DNA of 64,000 nt from an uncultured Clostridia bacterium. Lineage in GTDB: Bacteria; Bacillota; Clostridia; UBA1381. This document shows, one piece after another, positions 10,351-20,364 of this stretch. Position numbers and translations under genes: made by a program. The DNA is taken from the NCBI GenBank assembly GCA_947627795.1, contig CANQXJ010000002.1:1-64000 (forward strand), read 5' to 3'. Position 1 is the stretch's first letter. Each line of letters opens with the position of its first letter. The notes under the pieces were generated by a model. It did not search any database, was not told the origin of the DNA, and saw nothing but the letters and a program-made list of their open reading frames with translations.

Positions 10351-10681
10351 ATCTTCCTCTCCTTTTCATTAAAAAATTACCCATATTAAGTTATATTATT
10401 ATAACACATTACACAAAAAAAGTAAATATTTTTTTAATTTTTTATTAAATAATTTTACAAAAAAGAAATCATAAAAAAAATTTACGTTAAAACGCGCTCT
10501 TAAAAAATTTTCAATATGTCTGAAATTCGGCCGAAAAGCCGTAAATAGCCGATGTAATTTAATTAAAATATTTTTCTTCGAAAAAATTAAAAAAAAAATG
10601 TTTTTTTTTCGCGTAATTTATTGTATAATAGATTTTGGAAATAAATTAAGGAAATTTTATTATGCAGGGAGATGAAAAAAT

Positions 10682-11200
10682 ATGGCGGTGAACAGACTGG
10701 CTATAACAATCAATTCGCGCAAGTATACCGTTGTCGCGGATGAGAGCGAGGAATACATCAGAAGGCTGGCGGAGCATATCAACGAAAAGGTGGATTACGT
10801 TTTAAAGGGCGGACAGAATATCATAGGCGAGCGTCCGATAGTTCTCGCGGCGCTCAATATCTGCGACGAGTATTTCAAAACCGACGAGGCGGGACGTTTA
10901 ATGAAGGATCAGCTTCAGATGTGCAGCGATAAGCTGGTCGCGGCGAACGATAAGTGCAAGTCGCTTGAAAAGGAAAACAAGGCTCTGCAGGAGCGCCTTG
11001 ACGACGCGCAATCAGGTCAGGTAACGATGGACGAAACGGCGGCGCGCGCGGAGAAGGCGTATACGCGCAACAAGCTAAACGAGGCGAATTCGCAGATAAA
11101 GTTCCTCGAGGGACAGATAAAGCTGCTTGAGGATAAAATCAAGGAAATGCAGGAGCGCGAAAAGGAAATTCTTGCTATGATAGACGAGGATAAAAAATGA
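10682..11200 (+). CDS. zapA: Cell division protein ZapA
   Basis: MAVNRLAITINSRKYTVVADESEEYIRRLAEHINEKV...RPIVLAALNICDEYF followed by coiled coil. Confidence 0.85.
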   Translation: MAVNRLAITINSRKYTVVADESEEYIRRLAEHINEKVDYVLKGGQNIIGERPIVLAALNICDEYFKTDEAGRLMKDQLQMCSDKLVAANDKCKSLEKENKALQERLDDAQSGQVTMDETAARAEKAYTRNKLNEANSQIKFLEGQIKLLEDKIKEMQEREKEILAMIDEDKK

Positions 11201-13296
11201 ACGCATCCGGATTTTTAACCGCGCCTGAGCTGCTGGCTCCCGCCGGCGGCGCGGCGGCACTCAGAGCGGCTGTGCAGTCGGGAGCGGACGCGGTATATAT
11301 AGGCGGACCGATGTTCAATGCCCGCAGCGGAGCGGATAACTTTTCGATTGGGGACATAAAAAAATACGCCCGGTACTGTCATCTCTACGGTGTGGATCTG
11401 CACGTCGCGCTGAACACGCTTATAAAGGAACGCGAGCTTAATGAAATGCTCGAATACGCGTATGAGCTTAATGACGCCGGAGCGGACGCTCTTATAATAC
11501 AGGACATCGGAGCGGCGGAGCTGATACGCAAAGCCCTCCCGGATATGCCGCTTCACGCTTCGACGCAGATGACCGTGACAAGCCTTGAAGGAGTCAGGTA
11601 TCTTGAGGATATGGGTTTTTCGCGCGTGGTATTGGCAAGAGAGCTTTCTCGCGGCGAGATAGAATATATCTGTAAAAACGCCCGCGCGGAAATTGAAATT
11701 TTCGTTCACGGAGCGCTTTGTATGTGCTATTCCGGTCAGTGTCTGATGTCGAGCATTTTGGGCGGCAGAAGCGGAAACAGAGGACGCTGCGCCCAGCCGT
11801 GCCGGCTGCCTTACGGAATTACGGACGGAAAGAATTCATTCACGGAAGGATATTTGCTTAGCCCGAAGGATTTATCGCTTATAAACGAGCTGAAGGCTAT
11901 AAGAGATATGGGGGTCGCGTCTCTTAAAATAGAAGGGCGTTTAAAGCGCGCGGAATATGTGAGCGCCGTTGTCGGAGTGTACAGAAAGTATCTTGACAAT
12001 ATAGACAGGCGTGTCGAGCAGTCCGACATGGAAGAGCTTATAAACGCTTTCTCACGTTCCGGATTTACCGACGGATATTTTAACTCACACCTCGGCAAAT
12101 CAATGATGAGCCATAAAAATCCCGGAAACGATTCGGGGAATGCTTTCACGGCTGAAGCGAAAAAGCGCGCGGCGGAAAACGCCAATATACGCAAAATCCC
12201 CGTCAATGTAACTGGGACACTAAATACCGATGAGCTTGTAGAGATAACGATATACAATAGGGACACTAAAAACAGGGACACTAAATTTGCAACTGCGGCG
12301 GGGACACTAAAAGCGGAGCGGGCGATAAACAGACCGCTCGATAAAGAACGCTTTGCCGCGCAGCTTTCAAAGCTTGGGGATACGCCGTTTGAAGCGGTCA
12401 AGGTGATCGCGCAACCCGACGGAAAATCGGTTGTGCCGATAAAGGAGATAAACAGCGTCCGCAGAGAGGCGGCTGACGCGCTTATTCGTGAGTTGTCGGA
12501 GAGAGAAAAGGGAAGAAAAGCTCCTGTTCCCGTAATCACGCGCGCGGAGCGGGGACAAACCGATATAATTCTCACCGCCGAGGTTATGACCGAGGAACAG
12601 GGAGAGGCGGCGATCAAAGGCGGAATAAATATGATATACGCCCCTTTTGGAGTTGCCGAAAAGCTTACAGGGCGCGGAGCTGAAATCATAACAAAGGCTT
12701 CCGAGATATTCCGCGCGGAGGATATAAAGACGGACGCGGTTCTTGTTTCGTCTCCTGCGGCGGCGGAATATTACAGGGATAAGCGGCTTTACGGCGGTTT
12801 CCGCTTGAATGTGTTTAACTCGCGGACCGCGGACCATTTCAAGGGCTTCGAATCGTTGACGCTGTCGCCGGAGCTTAATATAGGCGAGATACGCGCGCTG
12901 CTTGAAAATACCGGCGTTTGCACGGAGGTAATAGTCTACGGCAGACTGCCGCTCATGCTCATGAAAAACTGTCCGTTAAAGGCGGCGGGAAAATGTCAGA
13001 GCAAAAAAATGAAATATCGGCTGAGGGACAGAATGAAGGAGGAATTTCCGGTAGTCTGCTCGGATGACTGCCGCGCGGTGCTGCTGAATTCCAAACCGAT
13101 TTTTATGGCGGATAAGCTCGACCAATTAAAAAATTTGAAAATAAATCGAATAAGAATGATATTTACTGTTGAAAATTTTTTACAATGTGGTAAAATAATA
13201 GATGTATACAAACGCGCTCTCGCGGGAGAGGCGGTTCCGCCGCCTGCGGACGGAAATTCCTTCACGCGCGGACATTTTTTCAGAGGAGTGAAGTAG
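11197..13296 (+). CDS. U32 family peptidase (collagenase-like, DUF3656-type long form)
   Basis: PELLAPAGGAAALRAAVQSGADAVYIGGPMFNAR...EIFVHGALCMCYSGQCLMSSILGGRSGNRGRCAQPCRLPY; overlaps zapA by 4 bp. Confidence 0.9.
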   Translation: MNASGFLTAPELLAPAGGAAALRAAVQSGADAVYIGGPMFNARSGADNFSIGDIKKYARYCHLYGVDLHVALNTLIKERELNEMLEYAYELNDAGADALIIQDIGAAELIRKALPDMPLHASTQMTVTSLEGVRYLEDMGFSRVVLARELSRGEIEYICKNARAEIEIFVHGALCMCYSGQCLMSSILGGRSGNRGRCAQPCRLPYGITDGKNSFTEGYLLSPKDLSLINELKAIRDMGVASLKIEGRLKRAEYVSAVVGVYRKYLDNIDRRVEQSDMEELINAFSRSGFTDGYFNSHLGKSMMSHKNPGNDSGNAFTAEAKKRAAENANIRKIPVNVTGTLNTDELVEITIYNRDTKNRDTKFATAAGTLKAERAINRPLDKERFAAQLSKLGDTPFEAVKVIAQPDGKSVVPIKEINSVRREAADALIRELSEREKGRKAPVPVITRAERGQTDIILTAEVMTEEQGEAAIKGGINMIYAPFGVAEKLTGRGAEIITKASEIFRAEDIKTDAVLVSSPAAAEYYRDKRLYGGFRLNVFNSRTADHFKGFESLTLSPELNIGEIRALLENTGVCTEVIVYGRLPLMLMKNCPLKAAGKCQSKKMKYRLRDRMKEEFPVVCSDDCRAVLLNSKPIFMADKLDQLKNLKINRIRMIFTVENFLQCGKIIDVYKRALAGEAVPPPADGNSFTRGHFFRGVK

Positions 13297-13908
13297 TTGA
13301 AAAAATTTATACTCGCGTCAAAATCGCCAAGACGCGCCTTTCTGCTGTCGGGAATAGGAGTTAAATTCGACATAATCGACGGCGAAGCGGACGAAAGTTC
13401 TGTTTCAAAGGACATGGAGCCGGGATTATACACGCAGGAGCTGGCTCTGCTGAAGGCGTCAGCCGCGGCGAAAAAGCTTAAATCGGCAAAAAATGCGGTG
13501 ATAATATCAGCCGACACGGTCGTGGTTCTTGACGGAAGTATACTCGGCAAGCCGAAGGATGAGGACGACGCGTTTTCAATGCTTAAACGTCTTTCGGGAA
13601 GAACGCACGAGGTATATACGGGTTATTGCATAATGCGCGGCTCGGACGGCTTCGCGGTGTGCAAAAGCGTCAGGACGGCTGTGACATTCAAAAAATTGAG
13701 CGATGATACGATACGCGCGTATATCGCAACCGGAGAGCCGATGGACAAGGCGGGCGCGTACGGTATACAGGAGAAGGGCGCGATGCTTGTGGAGAGAATA
13801 GACGGAGATTATTTCAATGTTGTGGGACTTCCCGTCGCGTCGCTCGCGGACACCATGGAAAAGGAATTTGACATAAACATACTCAAAAAATATAATAAGG
13901 AGAATTAA
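13297..13908 (+). CDS. maf: Maf family nucleotide pyrophosphatase
   Basis: ILASKSPRRAFLLSGIGVKFDI...ISADTVVVLDGSILGKPKDEDDAFSMLKRLSGRTHEVYTGY; TTG start. Confidence 0.92.
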   Translation: MKKFILASKSPRRAFLLSGIGVKFDIIDGEADESSVSKDMEPGLYTQELALLKASAAAKKLKSAKNAVIISADTVVVLDGSILGKPKDEDDAFSMLKRLSGRTHEVYTGYCIMRGSDGFAVCKSVRTAVTFKKLSDDTIRAYIATGEPMDKAGAYGIQEKGAMLVERIDGDYFNVVGLPVASLADTMEKEFDINILKKYNKEN

Positions 13909-13911
13909 AAA

Positions 13912-14916
13912 ATGGGGCTGTTTTCAAAGGATGTAGGAATTGATCTGGGCACGGCGAACACGCTGGTTTACGTGAAGGGCAAGGGCATAGTTGTGCGCGA
14001 GCCGTCCGTTGTCGCCATTGATAAATATGAAGGAAAGGTTCTTGCGGTCGGCAACGCCGCTAACGAGATGATAGGCAGAACGCCGGAAAATATAGTCGCG
14101 GTGCGCCCGATGAAGGACGGTGTTATCGCGGATTTCGATATAACTCAGGCTATGATCCGTCAGTTTATAAAAGAGGCGAGGGTGAGCCGCATTTTAAAGC
14201 CGAGAGTGCTCGTTTGCATACCCTCGGGAATAACCGAGGTCGAGCGGCGCGCGGTTGAGGAAGCGGTCATCCAGGCGGGCGCGAAGGAAGCGGCGCTCGT
14301 TGAGGAGCCGATGGCGGCGGCTGTCGGCGCGGGACTTCCGGTTGAGGAGGCGACCGGCAGCATGGTCGTCGATATAGGCGGAGGAACGACGGAGGTCGCG
14401 GTTATATCTCTCGACGGAATCGTTGCAAGCAATTCTGTAAGGATCGCAGGAGACGCGCTTGACAGCGCTATTGTGAATTACCTCAAAAAGGAGCACGGTA
14501 TAAATATCGGCGACAGAATGGCTGAGGAAATAAAGATGGCTATCGCGTCGGCGTATGAGGACGAGGAAGTGCTTATGTACGACGTGCGCGGACGCGACGT
14601 TTCGACGGGACTTCCGAAAACGATACAGATAACGGAAAGCGAGATAAGAACAGCGATAAGCGAAAATATTTCCGAAATGATAGAAGCGATAAAGATGACG
14701 CTTGAAAACACGCCGCCGGAGCTCGCCGCAGATATTATGGAGCGCGGTATCACTCTCACGGGAGGCGGCGCGCTTATAAAAGGGCTTGACAGGCTGATAA
14801 GCGAGGTGACGAAAATACCGACGCATGTTGCGGAATATCCGCTTGACTGCGTCGCTGTCGGAACGGGAAAAATGCTGGATAAAATTTCAAAGCTGATTGC
14901 GGCGGGCAAGAAGTAA
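13912..14916 (+). CDS. mreB: Rod shape-determining protein MreB
   Basis: [31 protein letters not shown]...[20 protein letters not shown]. Confidence 0.97.
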   Translation: MGLFSKDVGIDLGTANTLVYVKGKGIVVREPSVVAIDKYEGKVLAVGNAANEMIGRTPENIVAVRPMKDGVIADFDITQAMIRQFIKEARVSRILKPRVLVCIPSGITEVERRAVEEAVIQAGAKEAALVEEPMAAAVGAGLPVEEATGSMVVDIGGGTTEVAVISLDGIVASNSVRIAGDALDSAIVNYLKKEHGINIGDRMAEEIKMAIASAYEDEEVLMYDVRGRDVSTGLPKTIQITESEIRTAISENISEMIEAIKMTLENTPPELAADIMERGITLTGGGALIKGLDRLISEVTKIPTHVAEYPLDCVAVGTGKMLDKISKLIAAGKK

Positions 14917-14949
14917 TTTACGTGTATCGGAAACGGAGAAAGCAGATTA

Positions 14950-15762
14950 ATGAGAAATAAGGGAAGAAAGGTTGCCGCCGTTGTAACGGCGTGCGTTGTG
15001 ATTTGTGTTGTGGTAGGTCGTTTCACGGGCATTAATCCCGCTTCATGGCTCGCGCGCACTGTTTTTGCGCCGGTTGAAAACGGCTTTGCTTATATCGCAA
15101 ACGAAATATCGGACAAGATACGCTTCGTGTGGGAGATGTCGAGCTACAAAGAGGAAAACGATAAGCTGGTTGACAGGATAAACGAGCTTACGCGCGAGAA
15201 CAGAGACGTCAGCGAACTGAGGCTCGAAAACGAGCGGCTCAGTCAGCTTTTGGAGCTGAAAAGCACTATGAACGGTTATTCCACCGTGGCGGCGTCGGTA
15301 ATAGCGTATTCGAAAAATAATTGGTACGATACCATTGAAATCAATAAAGGAACAAGAAACGGTCTGAGCGTCGGCAACGCCGTAATCACAAACGACGGAG
15401 TTGTGGGCAGAATTACCGAAACCGGACCTAACTGGTCAACGGTTTCAACTATACTTAATAACGACAACGCTATGGGCGTGCGCGTGACGAGGACGAGCGG
15501 CTTGGGCGTTGTGGAGGGTGACGAGGAGCTGTGTCTTGAAAGCCTTTGCAAGATGACGTTTATAAATCAGGAATCGACCATAATAGTGGGCGATTTGCTT
15601 GAAACCTCCGGAAGTGGCGGTATTTATCCCGCCGGACTTTTTGTCGGCGCTATACGGGAAATAAACGCCGATAACACCGGAGAGCTTAACTATGCCACCG
15701 TAGAGCCTGCGGTCGATTTTTCAAGACTTTACGAGGTTCTTGTAATAAACGGAATAAATTAA
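14950..15762 (+). CDS. mreC: Rod shape-determining protein MreC
   Basis: N-terminal TM, coiled coil and conserved MreC core VIAYSKNNWYDTIEINKGTRNGLSVGNAVITNDGVVGRI; between mreB and mreD. Confidence 0.93.
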   Translation: MRNKGRKVAAVVTACVVICVVVGRFTGINPASWLARTVFAPVENGFAYIANEISDKIRFVWEMSSYKEENDKLVDRINELTRENRDVSELRLENERLSQLLELKSTMNGYSTVAASVIAYSKNNWYDTIEINKGTRNGLSVGNAVITNDGVVGRITETGPNWSTVSTILNNDNAMGVRVTRTSGLGVVEGDEELCLESLCKMTFINQESTIIVGDLLETSGSGGIYPAGLFVGAIREINADNTGELNYATVEPAVDFSRLYEVLVINGIN

Positions 15763-15777
15763 AAATAGGAGCGAAAT

Positions 15778-16290
15778 ATGAAAAATTTGAAAATTTTTCT
15801 GTGGGTGCTGTTATTGTTTATAATTCAGACCGTAACGGCAAATTATATCAGAATAAACGGAATAGTTCCCGACGTCGTTTTTGCGTTTGTTGTCGCGCTT
15901 ACGATGCTTGAGGGGGATTATGTATGCGCCGTGACGGTAAGCGTGATATGCGGAGTTTTTTCCGGCTCGCTCGGAGGCGGCAGCTTTGCGCTTGAAACGC
16001 TGTTTTATACTTACAGCGCCGTTTTGATTTTGAAGTTTCGCGATAAATATAAAAATGTTCCGAGGATTTTTAAGGCTGCGGCGGCAGCATTTGTGTTAAA
16101 TACAGTATTTGCGGTAATAAGATATTTTATTAAAAATCTGTCGCTGCCCGCAAGCGCCGCGCTTCATATATTCCTTCCGTACGGATTTTATAATACGCTT
16201 ATCGCGGCTGGGATATACGTGCTTGTAAAGTATACCATGTACGGCGGAGAGGACAAAAGGGAAAAGCAGTTAATTCAGAAAAACAGTTGA
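15778..16290 (+). CDS. mreD: Rod shape-determining protein MreD
   Basis: Multi-TM 170 aa, position after mreC, MreD-like N-terminus. Confidence 0.85.
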   Translation: MKNLKIFLWVLLLFIIQTVTANYIRINGIVPDVVFAFVVALTMLEGDYVCAVTVSVICGVFSGSLGGGSFALETLFYTYSAVLILKFRDKYKNVPRIFKAAAAAFVLNTVFAVIRYFIKNLSLPASAALHIFLPYGFYNTLIAAGIYVLVKYTMYGGEDKREKQLIQKNS

Positions 16291-16313
16291 TTTTGTTACG
16301 GGGAAGTGTTTAA

Positions 16314-18473
16314 ATGCCAAACAGCAGAGCGAGATTTGCGATTTTAAAAATAGTTATTGTATTAATGATTGCGGCGATAATTTTCAGATTGTTTAATCTG
16401 CAGGTTATGCAGGGAGAACAGTACTCAGAAGTCGCGGCAAGCTTTTTAACGTCCAATATTGTTGAGAAGGCTCCCCGCGGCGAAATTCTCGATACCTACG
16501 GAACGCCGCTTGTGACGAATAAGATAAGCTATTCCGTGGTTATGCAGCAAACGACAACGAGAAATGACGAAGAGCTTAATTTTATGATTAAAAAGCTTAT
16601 CGATATTTTATACGCGAACGCAAACGAATATTATGACACGCTCCCGATTACGTTTGAGCCGTACGGATTTCAGTTCGAGGATGAAAACGCGGACGGAAGC
16701 GCGGAGGATGAGCTTGCAGCGTGGTTTGAAAATAACCGCCACAAAAATGACAGCTCCAATCCGATAACGGCGGGTATGACGGCACAGCAGGTTATGGACG
16801 CTTATAAGAGTATATATAAGGTAAGTCCGGAGTATCCCGAAGAAGCGCAGCGCAGAATCGTGGGTATACGTTATGAAGCGGAAAACAGAGGCTTTTCGCA
16901 AAGCTCGCCGTTTACTCTCGCGGACGATGTAAGCGTTGACGTTGTAACGCAGATTAAGGAGCGTCAAAGCGAGTTTGTGGGCGTGTCGATTATAAACGAC
17001 TACGTGCGCGAATACACAAATCCGGGACTTGCCACCCATATTCTCGGCAGAACGGGAAAAATAAGCGATAAGGAATACGAACTTTGGAAAAACAGCGGCT
17101 ACGGAATGAACGACATAGTCGGCAAGGAAGGAATAGAACGCTGGGCGGAAAAGTATCTGCGCGGCGTGGACGGAACGGCAGGCTCGCTTAAGAAGGTGAG
17201 CGGCAGGGAAGTAATTACTATGGACGATATAGAGCCGATTCCGGGAAATTATCTTGTGCTTACAATCGATTCCGATCTTCAGCGAGTGTTGGAGGAATCG
17301 CTTGAGAAAAATATAAATCAGATACGCGCTCAGGGCGGTGTCAAGGATAAGGACGGCTATGACTGTAACGCCGGCGCTGCTGTTGCCATTGAGGTGAAAA
17401 CGGGAAACGTGCTCGCGATGGGCTCTTATCCTACCTTCGATATGACGCGATTTAATGATATTGATTATTATACGGAGCTTAATACGGATTTGACAAGACC
17501 GCTCTTTAACAGAGCCGTAAGCGGACAGTACAGCCCCGGCTCGACCTTTAAACCGCTGACCGCTATCGCGGCGATACAGTCGGGAAATCTCAGATTGAAC
17601 GAAATAATAACCGATAAAGGCGTTTATAAAAAATACGACGACTACCAGCCGGCGTGCTGGATATGGAACGAGTATCAGCTGACGCATGGTGCGCAGGATG
17701 TGACTCTCGCACTTGAAAACTCGTGTAACTACTTCTTCTATGAGGTGGGCGACCGGATGGGTATAGACACACTCGACGAGTATGCCCGCAAATTCGGGCT
17801 CGGGCAGCTCACCGGGGTCGAGCTTACGGAGGAAACGTCGGGACATATGGCAAGCCCGGAATATAAAAAGCAGGTGGAGTCGAATATCACAAGCCAGGAC
17901 TGGTACAAGGGCGACACGCTTCAGGCGGCGATAGGGCAGTCGTACAGCCTGTTTACACCGATACAGCTCGCAAATTACGCCGCTACTATCGCAAACGGCG
18001 GAACAAGATATAAGGCTAATCTTATAAAGAGCATACGTTCGTCCGAGGACGGAAGTATCGTGCAGGATTTTTCACCGACCGTTGAGGAACAGATAGATCT
18101 TGACGAGGATGTAATAGACGCGATAAAAGACGGAATGAAGAAGGTTGTCGACGAGGGAAGCGCGGCTGACATTTTTTCCGGATATGCGATACAGATTGGC
18201 GGAAAAACCGGTACCGCACAGGTCGGAGCGGGTTCAAATAACGCGATATTTATAGCGTACGCTCCTTTTGATGATCCGCAGATTGCCGTGGCGGTTGTTC
18301 TCGAACACGGCGTAAGAGGCACGAACGCGGGCTATGTCGCTAAGGATATATTTGACAAATACTTTAATTTGCAGCCGCAGCCGCAGGATTCGGCGGGCGG
18401 GCAGATATTGCCGCAGCCGCAGCCGGCACAGGAAACTTCGCAGCCGATTCAGGATAACGGCTTATTGAGATAA
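16314..18473 (+). CDS. mrdA: Penicillin-binding protein 2 (transpeptidase)
   Basis: R(L)FNLQVMQGEQYSEVA, PGSTFKPLTAIAA (STFK), SCN (ENSCNYFFYEVG), KTGTAQVG motifs; after mreD. Confidence 0.93.
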   Translation: MPNSRARFAILKIVIVLMIAAIIFRLFNLQVMQGEQYSEVAASFLTSNIVEKAPRGEILDTYGTPLVTNKISYSVVMQQTTTRNDEELNFMIKKLIDILYANANEYYDTLPITFEPYGFQFEDENADGSAEDELAAWFENNRHKNDSSNPITAGMTAQQVMDAYKSIYKVSPEYPEEAQRRIVGIRYEAENRGFSQSSPFTLADDVSVDVVTQIKERQSEFVGVSIINDYVREYTNPGLATHILGRTGKISDKEYELWKNSGYGMNDIVGKEGIERWAEKYLRGVDGTAGSLKKVSGREVITMDDIEPIPGNYLVLTIDSDLQRVLEESLEKNINQIRAQGGVKDKDGYDCNAGAAVAIEVKTGNVLAMGSYPTFDMTRFNDIDYYTELNTDLTRPLFNRAVSGQYSPGSTFKPLTAIAAIQSGNLRLNEIITDKGVYKKYDDYQPACWIWNEYQLTHGAQDVTLALENSCNYFFYEVGDRMGIDTLDEYARKFGLGQLTGVELTEETSGHMASPEYKKQVESNITSQDWYKGDTLQAAIGQSYSLFTPIQLANYAATIANGGTRYKANLIKSIRSSEDGSIVQDFSPTVEEQIDLDEDVIDAIKDGMKKVVDEGSAADIFSGYAIQIGGKTGTAQVGAGSNNAIFIAYAPFDDPQIAVAVVLEHGVRGTNAGYVAKDIFDKYFNLQPQPQDSAGGQILPQPQPAQETSQPIQDNGLLR

Positions 18474-18499
18474 GATAACACGAAAGGCGGGAGGGTATA

Positions 18500-19186
18500 T
18501 TGGATAAAGAAATGGTAACGCTCAAAGGCACGGGCGACGGAGTTAAAATATACCTTTCATCTGATGCGGAAATTTCCGAACTTACCCGCGCGCTTCATGA
18601 TAAGCTCGGCGAATTCAGACGTTTTTTCGGCGCGGGACATTGTAATATATATTTTATGGGACGGGTTTTTTCCGGCAGCGATATGACGCGCCTGAGTTCC
18701 GTCGCAAAAACAATGCTTCCCGAAAGCACGGTTTATTACGGCGAGCGCAAACGGGAAAAGCCTGTTCAGCCGGATCAGGAAAAGTATGAAGAAAATAAGC
18801 CTACGATTCCCGTAGACGAAATACGCGAGGTTGTAACGTATAATTTTAAAAGCAGCCGCGCAAGATTTTTCGAGGGAGTGGTAAAGAGCGGCAAAGTGGT
18901 GGAATCTGACGGTCATCTTATTCTTGTAGGTGATGTGATGACAGGCGGAAAGCTCGCCGCTGTCGGCAACATAGTAGTCCTCGGCAGGCTTGACGGCGAG
19001 GCAGAAGCGGGATGCATGGGCAACAGCGGCGCATATGCGATAATAGGAAAGCTCGCGGAAGGGAAAATCAGAATAGCGGGCTGCGACCGCGTAGCGGATG
19101 TTTTTTCGTTATTTAAAAGCGAAAACTTCGTAAAGGCATATTTAGTAAATAATGAAATCTTTTTTGATGATTTTTCGATAAAATAA
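18500..19186 (+). CDS. minC: Septum site-determining protein MinC
   Basis: VVKSGKVVESDGHLILVGDVMTGGKLAAVGNIVVLGRLDGEAEAGCMGN; TTG start after RBS gaaaggcgggagg. Confidence 0.93.
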   Translation: MDKEMVTLKGTGDGVKIYLSSDAEISELTRALHDKLGEFRRFFGAGHCNIYFMGRVFSGSDMTRLSSVAKTMLPESTVYYGERKREKPVQPDQEKYEENKPTIPVDEIREVVTYNFKSSRARFFEGVVKSGKVVESDGHLILVGDVMTGGKLAAVGNIVVLGRLDGEAEAGCMGNSGAYAIIGKLAEGKIRIAGCDRVADVFSLFKSENFVKAYLVNNEIFFDDFSIK

Positions 19187-19224
19187 ATTCATAAAACAGA
19201 CAAGCTGAAAGGACGGTAATTAAA

Positions 19225-20220
19225 ATGACTCAAACAATTAATCTTACAGATAAATGGGATAAAACATTTTTGAAAAGCGAAAAGGTAACTCATAAAAAAG
19301 TAACATTTCATAACCGATACGGAATTACGCTGGCTGCGGATATGTACACACCGAAGAACGCGGAGGAAAAGCTTGCGGCAATCGCAGTATGCGGTCCGTT
19401 CGGCGCGGTAAAGGAGCAGGCGTCCGGACTTTACGCGCAGACTATGGCGGAACGCGGCTTTTTGACGATAGCGTTCGATCCGTCGTTTACGGGAGAAAGT
19501 GGAGGCGAACCCAGATTTATGGCGTCGCCCGACATTAACACCGAGGATTTTCAGGCGGCAGTGGATTTTTTATCTGTACAGGAAAACGTCAATCCTGAAA
19601 AAATAGGTATAATCGGTATTTGCGGATGGGGCGGAATGGCTTTAAATGCCGCCGCGCTCGACACGAGAATCAAGGCGGCGGTTGCTTCGACAATGTATGA
19701 TATGACGCGTGTAAACGCGAAGGGTTATTTTGACGCTGACGACAGCGAGGAAAAAAGATATGAAACGAAAAAGGCGCTGAATGCGCAAAGGATTGCTGAT
19801 TATAAAAGCGGCAGTTACGCGCTCGGCGGCGGCGTCGCAGATCCGCTTCCCAAGGACGCGCCGTTTTTTGTGAAGGATTATTACGACTATTATAAAACAG
19901 AGCGCGGCTATCATAAGCGTTCGCTTAATTCAAACGGCGGCTGGAATGTAACCGGCTGTATGTCTTTTATAAATCAGCCTATTCTGCAATACAGCAATGA
20001 AATACGAAGCGCGGTACTCATTATACACGGTGAAAAAGCTCATTCATGTTATTTCAGCCGCGACGCGTATGCTGATATGATAAAAGATAATAAATACGCA
20101 AACAACAAGGAGCTGCTCATTATTCCGGATGCCGTTCATACTGATTTGTATGACGGCGGCGGCAAGAACGCTATACCGTTTGATAAATTGGAATGCTTTT
20201 TTAAAGATAATTTGAACTGA
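19225..20220 (+). CDS. Alpha/beta hydrolase (dienelactone-hydrolase-like)
   Basis: GITLAADMYTPKNAEEKLAAIAVCGPFGAVKEQ...FDPSFTGESGGEPR...IGICGWGGMALNAAALD. Confidence 0.8.
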   Translation: MTQTINLTDKWDKTFLKSEKVTHKKVTFHNRYGITLAADMYTPKNAEEKLAAIAVCGPFGAVKEQASGLYAQTMAERGFLTIAFDPSFTGESGGEPRFMASPDINTEDFQAAVDFLSVQENVNPEKIGIIGICGWGGMALNAAALDTRIKAAVASTMYDMTRVNAKGYFDADDSEEKRYETKKALNAQRIADYKSGSYALGGGVADPLPKDAPFFVKDYYDYYKTERGYHKRSLNSNGGWNVTGCMSFINQPILQYSNEIRSAVLIIHGEKAHSCYFSRDAYADMIKDNKYANNKELLIIPDAVHTDLYDGGGKNAIPFDKLECFFKDNLN

Positions 20221-20266
20221 ATAATACTTGCTCAGTTTTGATACTGACTTTTGTCCGTAACAGACA

Positions 20267-20303
20267 AACAGGTCACACCGTCTTCTCGGGTGACCTGTTT
20301 TTG
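20267..20303 (+). terminator. Rho-independent terminator after hydrolase gene
   Basis: acaggtcacacc-gtcttctc-gggtgacctgtttttgt. Confidence 0.75.
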
Positions 20304-20364
20304 TATTCATAGCCTCTGAGGCATAGCTCTATACTTTATTGCCGAGCCGATATGTGATTTGTAA

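Noticed and set aside
16608-17846. 412-aa ORF antisense to mrdA (and similar long antisense ORFs such as 59143-60186, 34136-34534, 30069-30779, 14194-14826)
   Set aside because: They mirror well-conserved sense genes, have Arg/His/Tyr-skewed composition typical of antisense frames, and lack RBS or domain motifs.
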